Shown: positions 1-8,834 of the stretch, in pieces | Layout: each line of letters opens with the position of its first letter | Position numbering within the stretch: position 1 is the stretch's first letter | Assembly: GCF_000961795.1 (NCBI RefSeq) | Contig: NZ_LADU01000066.1 | Coordinates: 1-64,000 of the forward strand | Length of the DNA stretch: 64,000 nucleotides | Reading direction: 5' to 3' | Source of the DNA: Hyphomonas sp. BRH_c22 | Lineage (GTDB): Bacteria > Pseudomonadota > Alphaproteobacteria > Caulobacterales > Hyphomonadaceae | Translations under genes and position numbers: made by a program | The notes under the pieces: generated by a model | Seen by the model: the letters and a program-made list of their open reading frames with translations, nothing else | Told to the model about the DNA's origin: nothing | The model's database searches: none

Positions 1-156
1 CGCAGCAGCGACGGCGCTGCACGGGCGCGGCGGCTGGCGCTGGCGGGGTTTTTCGCCGAGACATTGCTGGCCGCGGCGCCTGGCAAGGTGGCCAGCATCA
101 CTGAAGGCGGCAGCCGGTTCCTGGAGAATTCCGAGGCGCTGTTCGGAATCGCCTGA
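1..156 (+). CDS. C-terminal tail of a probable acyl-CoA dehydrogenase (partial)
   Basis: An open frame runs from the first base of the window to a TGA at 154-156, giving about 51 residues. The peptide is rich in Ala, Arg and Leu, with a helix-like stretch around RLALAGFFAETLL followed by an ITEGG turn. This resembles the extra C-terminal helical domain of FadE-type acyl-CoA dehydrogenases, where an 'FAE..L....' helix precedes the last residues. The catalytic part lies upstream of the window, so the family is a guess from the tail alone. The next gene begins 69 bases further on. Confidence 0.45.
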   Translation, partial: RSSDGAARARRLALAGFFAETLLAAAPGKVASITEGGSRFLENSEALFGIA

Positions 157-225
157 TCGCTTGCTGGCGCGCAGCTGCGCCGATAAGAGGGACGTCTGAC
201 CCCTGCAATACCGGAAAGCCGCAAG

Positions 226-1191
226 ATGGCGTGGACTAAGACCTATAGCGGCGCTGAGCCGATGCGCGTCAACAAGTGGCTGGCGACCGAGGGCGTGTGC
301 TCGCGGCGCGAGGCCGATACGCTGATCGAGAAGGGCCTGGTCAAGATCGACGGCAATGTGTTGACCGAAGCCGGCTACAAAATCGAGGACGGCCAGACGC
401 TGACCCTGACCGAGAAGGCGGCGCGGCGGCTGGATAACCAGCTGTCGCTGATGTTCCACAAGCCGGTGGGCATCGTGTCGGGCACGCCGGAAGCCGGCGA
501 GATACCCGCTGTGCGCCTGATCACCGAGGAGAGCCTGTCGGGGCGGGCGCATGCCATTCCGGGCCGCAATAACCGGCTGGCTCCGCTCGGGCGGCTCGAC
601 AAGGATTCGCACGGCCTGCTGATCCTGTCCGAGGACGGCGTGCTGGCCAAGGCGCTGATCGGGCCGGAGAGTAAGCTGGAGAAGGAATATCACGTCAAGG
701 TGCGCGGCGACGTGACGGAGGACAAGCTGACGAAGCTGCGCCACGGGCTGGAGCTGGACGGACGGCAGTTGCGGCCGGCGAGCGTGACGGTGATCAAGGG
801 CAACGAACTGAAATTCATCCTGCGTGAGGGGCGTAACCGCCAGATCCGCCGGATGTGCGATCTGGTGGACCTGCGCGTGATTGACCTGATGCGGACCCGG
901 ATCGGCCCCCTGTCGCTGGCCGGGCTGCCTGAGGGGAAGTGGCGCCCGATCAGCGCGCGCGAGCGGGACGAATTGCTGCGCTGGGAAGCGCAGGGCTTTT
1001 CGGCTGAACCTGCGGCGCCGGTCGTGGTTGAGCGCAAGCGCCCGCTGCCTGCAGGCAAACGCCCGACCGGACCGGGCAAGAAGCCGGCGGGCAAACCGCG
1101 CGGCGACAGCCCGCCAGCCAAGCCGAAGCCGGCTGAAACCAAGTTCAAGCGCACCAAACTGGCCCCGCGCAAGCGGACCCCGATCAAATAG
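226..1191 (+). CDS. 23S rRNA pseudouridine synthase, RsuA/RluB/RluF type
   Basis: Isomerises a uridine in rRNA (probably 23S) to pseudouridine. An N-terminal S4 RNA-binding domain covers about residues 13-60 (VNKWLATEGVCSRREAD). The catalytic domain follows with the family motif GRLDKDSHGLL, whose Asp is the nucleophile, and the late motif EGRNRQIRRMCD. The pattern around the GRLD loop and 'EKEYHVKV' resembles RluF more than RluB. The last 60 or so residues are a Lys/Pro/Arg-rich tail, probably disordered and RNA-binding, which is common in alphaproteobacterial members. The ATG at 226 is preceded by GGAAAG at a good spacing. An internal ATG at 262 has no ribosome binding site. Length 321 residues. 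Confidence 0.9.
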   Translation: MAWTKTYSGAEPMRVNKWLATEGVCSRREADTLIEKGLVKIDGNVLTEAGYKIEDGQTLTLTEKAARRLDNQLSLMFHKPVGIVSGTPEAGEIPAVRLITEESLSGRAHAIPGRNNRLAPLGRLDKDSHGLLILSEDGVLAKALIGPESKLEKEYHVKVRGDVTEDKLTKLRHGLELDGRQLRPASVTVIKGNELKFILREGRNRQIRRMCDLVDLRVIDLMRTRIGPLSLAGLPEGKWRPISARERDELLRWEAQGFSAEPAAPVVVERKRPLPAGKRPTGPGKKPAGKPRGDSPPAKPKPAETKFKRTKLAPRKRTPIK

Positions 1192-1245
1192 GCACTGACC
1201 CGGCGTGATGGCTCGACGCGCCTGACCCGTGGCATATGCTGGCGC

Positions 1246-2310
1246 ATGGACGGATTCCAGACAAAAACGCCGAAACGGCCCAGGCTCGACTATCCCCACG
1301 GGGATGCGCGTCCCGCGCTCGCAGAAACGATCCAGGTGTCGCCGGGGATCGAATGGGTCAGCATGCCGCTCCCTTTCTCGCTCAAATTCATCAATCTCTG
1401 GCTGATCGATGATGGCGACGGCTGGACGATTGTCGACACCGGCATGCCGCTGAAGGAAACGCGGGATGCGTGGAAGCAGCTGCTGGATGCGCGCGTCACG
1501 CCGGACAAGCCGCTGAAGCGGGTGATGGTGACGCATATGCACCCCGATCATGTCGGGTGTGCAGGCTGGCTGTGCTACAAGTATGGTGCCGAACTGTGGA
1601 TGAGCCGGCTGGAATATATCACCTGCCGGATGCTGGTGTCGGATACAGGACGCGAAGCGCCCAAGGCGGGAATCGCCTTCTACCGGCGCGCTGGCTGGGA
1701 CGATGCACAGATCGAGAATTACAAGGAGCGGTTTGGCGGCTTCGGGCGCGGTGTGAGCCAGATGCCCGATGCGTTCGAGCGCCTTTCGGATGGCGACATG
1801 TTCCGCATGGCCGGACAGGGCTGGGAGGTGATCACCGGGAACGGGCATTCGCCTGAGCATTCATGCCTGTACTGCCCGGAACTGAATGTGCTGATTTCGG
1901 GCGACCAGCTGTTGCCGCGCATTTCGTCCAATGTGTCAGTGCACCCGACCGAGCCGAATGCGAACCCGCTGCTGGACTGGATGACGAGTTGCGAACGGCT
2001 GCTGGAGCGGCTGCCGGCGGACGTATTGGTGCTGCCGGCCCATAATGAGCCTTTCCGGGGCGCCCATGAACGGCTTGGTCACCTGATTGACGGTCACGAG
2101 ACCGCCCTGTCGCGCCTCAAGGGCCGGATGCAGAAGGGGCCGCTGACGGTGATGGATACGTTTACGAGCCTGTTCGGCCGGGCGATCCAGCCGGACGAGG
2201 TGGGCATGGCCACCGGCGAAGCCATCGCGCACCTGAACTGCATGATTCACCGCGGCGAAGTCACTTCGGCCGTGGGTGAGGACGGAATCGCGCGCTACCG
2301 CCTGATCTGA
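1246..2310 (+). CDS. MBL-fold metallo-hydrolase
   Basis: A metallo-beta-lactamase-fold hydrolase of 354 residues. The zinc motif HMHPDHVG (HxHxDH) sits near residues 96-103, followed by GHSPEH, the metal-bridging Asp in ISGDQLL, and the late LPAHNEPF histidine. The C-terminal 90 residues look like the winged-helix domain found in LACTB2-like members. The substrate cannot be read from the sequence; thioesterase, glyoxalase II and nuclease activities all occur in this fold. It stands alone between rluF-like and lepB genes, with no strong Shine-Dalgarno sequence before the ATG. Confidence 0.8.
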   Translation: MDGFQTKTPKRPRLDYPHGDARPALAETIQVSPGIEWVSMPLPFSLKFINLWLIDDGDGWTIVDTGMPLKETRDAWKQLLDARVTPDKPLKRVMVTHMHPDHVGCAGWLCYKYGAELWMSRLEYITCRMLVSDTGREAPKAGIAFYRRAGWDDAQIENYKERFGGFGRGVSQMPDAFERLSDGDMFRMAGQGWEVITGNGHSPEHSCLYCPELNVLISGDQLLPRISSNVSVHPTEPNANPLLDWMTSCERLLERLPADVLVLPAHNEPFRGAHERLGHLIDGHETALSRLKGRMQKGPLTVMDTFTSLFGRAIQPDEVGMATGEAIAHLNCMIHRGEVTSAVGEDGIARYRLI

Positions 2311-2432
2311 TGCCTGCCAGTTTGCCAGACAGTACGGGCCTTTTGCAGCGGCAAGGCGGATTTCAGCTTCGCAACTGAAGCGGCTTTCGTCTAAGAAGTC
2401 GGCTGACAACAGGCAGATCAGGTGAGCCCGCG

Positions 2433-3287
2433 ATGGCACGAGATGGCGACAAGGCCGACAAGCACGAGGATGAAGACCTGACCTTCGCCGAAAAGGTGAA
2501 GCGTGAGTTGAGGGAATGGGGCGTGACGCTGGCTGTCTTCGTCCCGATCTTCATGATCTTTTCGGGCCTGTTCTACGAACAGCGGGTCATTCCATCCGAG
2601 AGCATGGTGCCGACGCTGGAAGTGGGCGACCGGGTGGCGGTGGCGAAATTTGCCTATGGTTATGACCGGTATTCCCTGCCTTTCAGTCTGGGACGTTACC
2701 TGCCGATTCCCGGAGGGCGCATCTTTGCGCGCGATCCCAAGTTCGGTGACGTGGTGGTGTTCGAGCACACACATACTGGCCGGGTGATGATCAAGCGGAT
2801 CATGGGGCTGCCGGGCGATAAAATCCAGATGATCGGGGAAGAGGTTATCCGGAACGGAGAGCCGGTCGACAGCGAGTTCATCCGGACGCTCCGCTACAAG
2901 CCGCACAGTGAAAGCCGCAATGTCGTTGCGTTCGAGTGGCGCGAGACCGCTCCGGACGGCGCGACCTGGCTGACACACCGCCAGGAAAAGGGCGACCGGG
3001 GGGACAATACGGTCCTGTTCGAAGTGCCTGAAGGGCATCTGTTCCTGATGGGCGACAACCGGGACAACTCACTCGATAGCCGGTTCCTGTCCGGGCATTG
3101 TCCGCCGATTGACGGCGTCGTGGCGCGGGCCGGCTGTCCGCTCAGCGTCGAGTCGGACCGGGCGTCGGTGGGCTTTGTGCCGCTTGATCACCTGATCGGG
3201 CGGGCTGAAACGGTGATCATGACGCTGCACCGTTGCAAGCTGCAGGACGATGAGCCGTGCAAGAAGCGCGTTTGGCGCGGTCTGTAA
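2433..3287 (+). CDS. lepB: Signal peptidase I
   Basis: Inner-membrane serine protease that removes signal peptides from secreted proteins. After a charged cytoplasmic N-terminus one membrane segment spans about residues 30-48. The catalytic serine is in PSESMVPTL (Ser57) and the general-base lysine is in MIKRIMGLPGD (Lys121). The signature box MGDNRDNSLDSR is present near residue 210. At 284 residues with one membrane anchor it matches the usual alphaproteobacterial form. AGGTGAG lies just upstream of the ATG. The gene is preceded by a 120-base spacer, so it probably has its own promoter. Confidence 0.95.
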   Translation: MARDGDKADKHEDEDLTFAEKVKRELREWGVTLAVFVPIFMIFSGLFYEQRVIPSESMVPTLEVGDRVAVAKFAYGYDRYSLPFSLGRYLPIPGGRIFARDPKFGDVVVFEHTHTGRVMIKRIMGLPGDKIQMIGEEVIRNGEPVDSEFIRTLRYKPHSESRNVVAFEWRETAPDGATWLTHRQEKGDRGDNTVLFEVPEGHLFLMGDNRDNSLDSRFLSGHCPPIDGVVARAGCPLSVESDRASVGFVPLDHLIGRAETVIMTLHRCKLQDDEPCKKRVWRGL

Positions 3288-3413
3288 GCCATATCCCCCG
3301 ACACGCTGCCATGCGGGCGGACGATTGACGCCTTGCCGCATGGGGCCAACACCGCTAGTGGCAATTCCTGAACCGGGTTCACCGAGCCCAGTGTGCGTTT
3401 GAAGACAGGCTTT

Positions 3414-4022
3414 ATGGCGATGCCAGACACGACATCGACAGGAACCCGGCGGGGCCCGATTGTGGTCTCGCGGCATGGCCGGCCCGTGCTCGACAGGACC
3501 GCCGGACCGCGTCTCGACTGGCGCGACTACAAGGACTGGTGGGACCGTTACGAGGAAAGTCCGCTGCGCGACGACCAGGAAGCGCCCGACGTGCTGAAGG
3601 AAATCGTGGCGGACGCAACGGTCGTGTTTGCATCGGCGCGTATCCGGGCCCAGGAAACCGCCCAGCGCGCCGCGCCGCACCTCGATGCGATCCATGACCC
3701 GGTCTTCAACGAGGCGCCATTGCCGCCGCCGCGTATCGTAGGCGTGCGGTACCTGCCGAAGACGTGGAATATTCTGGCGCGGGCTGCCTGGCTGAGCGGC
3801 CATTCGCTGGATGGGGAAAGCGTCTCCGAGGCGCGTGTCCGCGCGGCGCTTGCGGCTGAAAAACTGCACCAGGCATCCGAGGGCGAGAAGGTCTACCTGG
3901 CGGCCCATGGCTGGTTCAACCGGATGCTGCGGCCCGAGATCAAGAAGCTCGGCTGGCGATGCGTGCATGATGGTGGTGACAGCTACTGGAGCCACCGCAT
4001 CTATGAATACACCGGCAAGTAA
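3414..4022 (+). CDS. Histidine phosphatase family protein
   Basis: A phosphoglycerate-mutase-like phosphatase of 202 residues. The N-terminal SRHGRP holds the catalytic RHG motif, the ARIRAQETA helix matches the family's second block, and AAHGWFNRM carries the second catalytic histidine. The substrate is unknown. The open frame extends upstream to a GTG at 3393, but the ATG at 3414, or the one at 3420, gives a protein that begins shortly before the RHG block. There is no partner gene in an obvious operon. Confidence 0.75.
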   Translation: MAMPDTTSTGTRRGPIVVSRHGRPVLDRTAGPRLDWRDYKDWWDRYEESPLRDDQEAPDVLKEIVADATVVFASARIRAQETAQRAAPHLDAIHDPVFNEAPLPPPRIVGVRYLPKTWNILARAAWLSGHSLDGESVSEARVRAALAAEKLHQASEGEKVYLAAHGWFNRMLRPEIKKLGWRCVHDGGDSYWSHRIYEYTGK

Positions 4023-4086
4023 CGGCTTAGAGGTTGTGGACGCCCGGCGGTCGCTCTAGAGTCGCTGCGTACGAACACGGGCGAAC

Positions 4087-4335
4087 ATGATGGCTGATGC
4101 AAAAGAAAAACCGGTCGACAAGATGAGCTTTGAGGAGGCGCTCGGCGAGCTGGAAGGCATCGTCAAGCAGCTGGAAGCGGGCGAAGTCGAGCTCGAAAAA
4201 TCGATCACGATCTACGAGCGTGGCGCCGCGCTGAAGGCCCACTGCGAGTCGCGGCTGAAGTCTGCGGAACTGAAAGTCGAACAGATCGTCCAGGGTGCGG
4301 GCGGCGTGACGACCGAGCCGGCCGGCTTTGAATAG
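4087..4335 (+). CDS. xseB: Exodeoxyribonuclease VII small subunit
   Basis: Small helical subunit (82 residues) of the single-strand-specific exonuclease VII. The family core is present: MSFEEALGELEGIVKQLEAGE followed by the helix SITIYERGAALKAHCESRL. First gene of the conserved alphaproteobacterial order xseB-ispA-dxs. Its stop lies 13 bases before the preferred ispA ATG, so translation is probably coupled. The large subunit XseA is not in this window. Confidence 0.93.
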   Translation: MMADAKEKPVDKMSFEEALGELEGIVKQLEAGEVELEKSITIYERGAALKAHCESRLKSAELKVEQIVQGAGGVTTEPAGFE

Positions 4336-4348
4336 GGCCGATGACCCC

Positions 4349-5245
4349 ATGGACGACGACGCCGACTTCGCGCTGCGCCTGAAGGAGGTTGCCGACAAGG
4401 TTACGGTCGCGCTCGATCAGCTGATCCCACCCGCGAGCGGCCCGGAAGCGAACCTGATGCGCGCGATGCGTCACGCTGCGCTCGCGAATGGCAAACGCAT
4501 GCGTCCTTTCTTCCTGCTGGAAACCGGCGCCATGTTCGATGCTCCCGAGAAAAGCCTTTTGCGCACGGCAGCGGCGCTGGAATGCGTGCACACGTATTCG
4601 ATGGTGCATGATGACCTGCCTTGCATGGACGATGATGACTTCCGGCGCGGCCAGCCGACGGTCCACAAGGCCTTCAACGAATCGACCGCCGTGCTGGCAG
4701 GCGACGCCCTGCTGACCCTCGCTTTCAAGATACTGGCGTCCAGCGAAACGCATGATGATGCGAGCGTGCGCACGATGCTGATCGAGCGGCTGGCAGATGC
4801 GGCTGGCGCGCGGGGCATGGTGGGCGGCCAGATGATCGACATGCTGGAGGAGGACAGCCCTCGCGACATCAACACGATTACGCGCATGCAGCGCCTCAAG
4901 ACGGGCGCGCTGATTTCGTACGCGACCGAGGCGGCCGGCCTGATTGGCGGGGCGCGCGAGCCGGAGCGCAATGCGCTGGCCGGCTTTTCAAATGATCTCG
5001 GACTGGCCTATCAGATAGCCGACGACCTGCTGGATGCCACAGGCGACGAAAGCGAGGTCGGCAAGCCGCTGCGGACCGACCAAGGGGCCGGAAAAGCCAA
5101 TTTTGTAACGCTTCTCGGGGTCGACGGGGCCCGGCAGCGTGTGCGGCTTCTGGCCGCTCAATCCAAGGAACACCTCGCTATCTTCCGCAATCGCGCCGAT
5201 ATTCTGCTGCAATCAGTCGATTTTGTATTGGATAGAACCCGTTAA
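4349..5245 (+). CDS. ispA: Farnesyl diphosphate synthase (polyprenyl synthetase)
   Basis: Condenses IPP with DMAPP and GPP to make farnesyl diphosphate. Both aspartate-rich motifs are visible: the first, DDLPCMDDDD, near residues 88-97, and the second, DDLLDATGD, near residues 224-232. KRMRP near residue 50 binds the diphosphate. The frame stays open to a TTG at 4328 that would overlap xseB, but the ATG at 4349 is the more natural start, giving 298 residues. Being followed by dxs makes this a small isoprenoid operon. Confidence 0.93.
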   Translation: MDDDADFALRLKEVADKVTVALDQLIPPASGPEANLMRAMRHAALANGKRMRPFFLLETGAMFDAPEKSLLRTAAALECVHTYSMVHDDLPCMDDDDFRRGQPTVHKAFNESTAVLAGDALLTLAFKILASSETHDDASVRTMLIERLADAAGARGMVGGQMIDMLEEDSPRDINTITRMQRLKTGALISYATEAAGLIGGAREPERNALAGFSNDLGLAYQIADDLLDATGDESEVGKPLRTDQGAGKANFVTLLGVDGARQRVRLLAAQSKEHLAIFRNRADILLQSVDFVLDRTR

Positions 5246-5322
5246 ACAGGGGCGAACCATAATATAACCGCAAGCAACCCGTATTCTGAAGGGTGCGCAA
5301 ATACTCAAGGGTCCAAGGAAAG

Positions 5323-7245
5323 ATGACCGAACACAGCCCGAACCGGCTACTGGATGCGATCAATTCGCCCGACGACCTGAAAGGGCGCTCGCGTGCCGAA
5401 TTGAAACAGATCGCGCAGGAAGTCCGTGAGGAAGTCATCGATGTCGTGTCGGTTACGGGCGGACACCTCGGGTCCGGCCTGGGCGTGGTTGAACTGACCG
5501 TGGCCATTCACGCGGTCTTTGATGCACCGGACGACAAGCTGATCCTGGACGTGGGCCATCAGTGCTATCCGCACAAGATCCTGACCGGGCGCCGCGACCA
5601 GATGCGCACCCTGCGCCAGGGCGGCGGGCTGTCCGGCTTCACCAAGCGCGACGAGAGCGAATACGATCCGTTTGGCGCGGCGCACGCGTCGACGTCGATT
5701 TCGGCCGGTTTCGGCTTTGCCAAGTCGCGTGACCTGCAAGGCAAGAACAATAATGTCATCTGCCTGATCGGCGACGGCGCGATGACCGCCGGCATGGCCT
5801 ATGAAGCGATGAACAATGCGGGCGCAGACAAGTCGCGCCTGATCGTCATCCTCAATGACAATGACATGTCGATTGCCCCGCCTGTTGGCGCGATGAGCAA
5901 TTACCTGTCCAAGCTCGTGTCATCGCGGCCCTATCGCGGCCTGCGCCGGATTGCCAAGAAAGTGGTCAGCCCGATTGGCCTGGAGTCGCCCGCGCGCCGG
6001 GCCGAGGAATACCTGCGCGGTTTCGCCATGGGCGGCACGCTGTTCGAGGAACTGGGCTTCTACTATGTCGGCCCGATTGACGGACATGATCTCGATACAC
6101 TGATCCCGATCCTTGAGAACGTGAAGGCCATGCGCGAAGGCCCGATCCTGATCCATGCCGTGACGCAGAAGGGCAAGGGCTATTCGCACGCCGAGAATTC
6201 TGCCGACAAGTATCACGGCGTATCCAAGTTCTCGGTTGTCACGGGCGAGCAGGCCAAGGCCAAGCCCAAGGCGCCCGCCTACCAGAAAGTGTTCGGCCAG
6301 ACCCTCACCCGGCTTGCCGAGACGGACGACAAGATTTGCGTGATTACCGCAGCAATGCCGTCGGGCACGAGTGCCGATATTTTCGAGACGGCGTTCCCGG
6401 ACCGGAGTTTTGATGTCGGCATCGCCGAACAGCATGCGGTGACTTTCGCGGCGGGGCTTGCGGCCGACGGCATGCGGCCGTTCGCGGCAATCTATTCGAC
6501 CTTCCTGCAGCGCGGCTATGACCAGGTCGTGCATGATGTGGCCATCCAGCGGCTGCCGGTCCGCTTTGCGATTGACCGGGCGGGGCTGGTCGGTGCCGAC
6601 GGGCCGACCCATGCAGGCAGTTTCGACATTGGCTATCTCGGCGCACTGCCGGGAATGGTGTGCATGGCGGCCTCCGATGAGCTGGAACTGGCGCGCATGG
6701 TCGTGACTGCCGCGCAGATTGATGACCGGCCAAGCGCCTTCCGCTATCCGCGCGGTGAAGGCGTTGGCGTGGAAATGCCCGACGTGATTGCGCCCCTGGA
6801 CATCGGCAAGGGCCGCATCCTGCGCGAGGGCACCACGATTGCGCTGTTGTCCTATGGCACACGCCTGCACGAGGCGCTCAAGGCGGCCGAGATGCTGTCG
6901 GCGCAGGGCCTGTCCGTGACGGTCGCGGATGCGCGTTTTGCCAAGCCGCTGGATGCCGATCTGGTTGAGCGACTTGCCAGGGATCACGAAGTGCTGATCA
7001 CGCTGGAAGAGGGCGCGACGGGTGGCTTTGGCAGTTTCGTGCTGGAGCATCTCGCGAAAGCCGGCGCGCTGGACCGCGGGCTCAAGATTCGCCCGATGAC
7101 GCTGCCGGACGTGTTCCAGAACCAGGATACGCCCGAGGCCATGTATGAAGAGGCTGGCCTGACGGCACGGCACATAGCGGCGCGCGCCATCGAAGCGCTC
7201 GGACGCGGGGATATTGCCGAAATCGACCGTCTCGCCAGCGCATGA
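5323..7245 (+). CDS. dxs: 1-deoxy-D-xylulose-5-phosphate synthase
   Basis: First enzyme of the MEP isoprenoid pathway: a thiamine-diphosphate enzyme joining pyruvate and glyceraldehyde 3-phosphate. Landmarks are [13 protein letters not shown] and VGHQCYPHK near the N-terminus, the TPP-binding [18 protein letters not shown] motif, and the transketolase-like middle domain with [15 protein letters not shown] and [15 protein letters not shown]. The ATG at 5323 follows AAGGAAAG, so it is preferred over a GTG at 5293. Length is 640 residues, the normal family size. It supplies precursors to the neighbouring ispA product. Confidence 0.96.
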   Translation: MTEHSPNRLLDAINSPDDLKGRSRAELKQIAQEVREEVIDVVSVTGGHLGSGLGVVELTVAIHAVFDAPDDKLILDVGHQCYPHKILTGRRDQMRTLRQGGGLSGFTKRDESEYDPFGAAHASTSISAGFGFAKSRDLQGKNNNVICLIGDGAMTAGMAYEAMNNAGADKSRLIVILNDNDMSIAPPVGAMSNYLSKLVSSRPYRGLRRIAKKVVSPIGLESPARRAEEYLRGFAMGGTLFEELGFYYVGPIDGHDLDTLIPILENVKAMREGPILIHAVTQKGKGYSHAENSADKYHGVSKFSVVTGEQAKAKPKAPAYQKVFGQTLTRLAETDDKICVITAAMPSGTSADIFETAFPDRSFDVGIAEQHAVTFAAGLAADGMRPFAAIYSTFLQRGYDQVVHDVAIQRLPVRFAIDRAGLVGADGPTHAGSFDIGYLGALPGMVCMAASDELELARMVVTAAQIDDRPSAFRYPRGEGVGVEMPDVIAPLDIGKGRILREGTTIALLSYGTRLHEALKAAEMLSAQGLSVTVADARFAKPLDADLVERLARDHEVLITLEEGATGGFGSFVLEHLAKAGALDRGLKIRPMTLPDVFQNQDTPEAMYEEAGLTARHIAARAIEALGRGDIAEIDRLASA

Positions 7246-7294
7246 CGGAAATGCAATTTGTTTGGAACGGCAGACCCGGAGTAGAGTCTGCTGC

Positions 7295-7903
7295 ATGACA
7301 AAAAGATTGAATCTGTGGCTGGCCCTTATCATGGCGGCATTTCTCGCAGCCTGCGCCACGGCGCCCACAGGCATGGGCCCCGCATTCGACGCGGCATTGG
7401 TTGAAGCCAGCAGTGGCGGCAATCCCTACGCGGCCGATGATGCCCTGTCCAAACTGCTGGAGAACACGAGCCTCAGCGACGACGAGCGCGTGCGCGCCCT
7501 GTATGCGCGCGGCAGCTTGCGCCGGCAGGCTGGCGATGACCGCAAGGGCGCCGTCGAGGATTTCGGTGCGATGCTGAAACTGGCGCCTGAACATCCGCTC
7601 GCGTCCAATGCAAGAGAAGAGCTGGCTTTCGCGCAGACCGATGTCGAGACGATCGAAGCGGGCCTGGCGCGGCCGCTCAACCTGTCACAGTGGTTCAACA
7701 GTATGTGGGTGCTCGGCGCGCATGCCGAAGCGGCTGAGCGATACCGCAAGTCGGGCCTGAGCCCGAGCGAAACCGAACTCGCCAAGCTGGTTGCGGATGG
7801 CTTTGTCTGTGATGACAAGGGCGGCGAGGCCCCTGTCTACACGCTCGGCGATATGCGGCCTGACCTTGAACACAAGCACTGGTGTGCCCCGCCGGATGCC
7901 TGA
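7295..7903 (+). CDS. Lipoprotein of unknown function (paralogue 1 of a tandem pair)
   Basis: A 202-residue predicted lipoprotein. The ATG at 7295 is followed by a lysine/arginine N-terminus, a hydrophobic stretch and the lipobox LAAC. The mature part looks helical and TPR-like (ALYARGSLRRQAGD, then GAVEDFGAML). Two C-terminal cysteines (GFVCDD and KHWCAP) may form a disulfide. The next gene encodes a protein with the same layout and local similarity. No family is recognised with certainty; a periplasmic helical-repeat role at the outer membrane is possible. Confidence 0.7.
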   Translation: MTKRLNLWLALIMAAFLAACATAPTGMGPAFDAALVEASSGGNPYAADDALSKLLENTSLSDDERVRALYARGSLRRQAGDDRKGAVEDFGAMLKLAPEHPLASNAREELAFAQTDVETIEAGLARPLNLSQWFNSMWVLGAHAEAAERYRKSGLSPSETELAKLVADGFVCDDKGGEAPVYTLGDMRPDLEHKHWCAPPDA

Positions 7904-8022
7904 TATCCGGCGCATTGAAAGAAACACACTTTCTTCACAAATCCGCCCTGTCTCCGCACATGTTCTGCGGCTAGGAGTGGAGCGCTGACATAATCCCCCA
8001 CACCCTGATGGAGTCCAAACAG

Positions 8023-8682
8023 ATGATCCGCACCCCCCTCCTTGTTGCTGCTTCAGCCATGCTGCTGGCCGCCTGCGCCTCTGCACCGGAAACGGCAAAG
8101 ATTCCAGGCGGCAGCGATACGACGGCCGCCGCAGCCATTCCGGATTCTGCCTTTGAACTGGCCATGCAGACTGTCGAAGGCCTTGTCGCAGCGGGCAATA
8201 CCCAGGCGGCGTTGGACCGCCTGACCCAGTTGCTGGGAAGCCCGGCGCTGACGCGGGACGAGTATGCTGAAGCGCTGTTCCGCCGCGGTGAAATCCGGTT
8301 TGGTCCCGGCGGCTTTGATGCGCTGGGCGCCGTCGAGGACTTCGAGGAAGTCACGGATTCATATGGCGATACGTCCTGGTACACGGCTGCGCTGCCCATG
8401 CTGGATTCAGCGCGCGGGAAGGTGACGACCCTTGAGGCCCAGCTGTCGCAGCCCGAGACGAGCCGGCTGCAGAAGTTCAATTTCATGATGGAACTGGGCA
8501 TGCACCAGGATGCCATTGACCTGATGATCGCCAATGACCTTTTGCCTGACAATGACGCGCTGATCGCGATGTATGATATCGGTTATCTCTGCGAGGATGA
8601 CGCGCTGACCGGACGCGCCTACGAGGCCGTTGAACAGGACGGTACCCCGCGTACGCTGCGATTCTGCGATTTCGGAAAATAG
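8023..8682 (+). CDS. Lipoprotein of unknown function (paralogue 2 of a tandem pair)
   Basis: A 219-residue predicted lipoprotein. MIRTPLL is followed by a hydrophobic run and the lipobox LLAAC. It resembles the preceding gene: a helical block ALFRRGEIRFG...GAVEDFEEV, a middle section with FNFMMELGMHQDAIDLM, and two C-terminal cysteines (GYLCED and RFCDFG) in matching places. An ATG at 8008 is possible, but the 8023 start fits a signal peptide better. A terminator follows directly. Function unknown. Confidence 0.7.
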   Translation: MIRTPLLVAASAMLLAACASAPETAKIPGGSDTTAAAAIPDSAFELAMQTVEGLVAAGNTQAALDRLTQLLGSPALTRDEYAEALFRRGEIRFGPGGFDALGAVEDFEEVTDSYGDTSWYTAALPMLDSARGKVTTLEAQLSQPETSRLQKFNFMMELGMHQDAIDLMIANDLLPDNDALIAMYDIGYLCEDDALTGRAYEAVEQDGTPRTLRFCDFGK

Positions 8683-8706
8683 GCCGTCTGCGACAACCTG
8701 CCCCCA

Positions 8707-8741
8707 AATGCCCCTTTGCGTTTGCAATGGGGCATTTTTTT
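8707..8741 (+). terminator. Rho-independent terminator after the lipoprotein pair
   Basis: A perfect 8-bp stem, AATGCCCC (8707-8714) with GGGGCATT (8729-8736), has a 14-base loop and runs into an unbroken T tract ending at 8741. It closes the transcript that includes the two lipoprotein genes and separates it from the acyl-CoA ligase operon. Confidence 0.85.
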
Positions 8742-8834
8742 GCCTGAATCAGCCTGTTTCCAACACAAGGGCCCTTTAATCCCCTCATGGGGCGTGGTTT
8801 CTGTGAATGAGCAAAAAACACCGGAGGAAACCGA

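Noticed and set aside
3309-3343. CCATGCGG...CCGCATGG after lepB as a terminator
   Set aside because: The loop is 19 bases and no T tract follows on either strand.
5920-7422. A 500-codon open frame antisense to dxs
   Set aside because: It is the GC-rich shadow of dxs, has no family features, and its composition (Arg, His, Gln rich) is typical of antisense frames. The same applies to 9513-10658, 30657-31784 and others.
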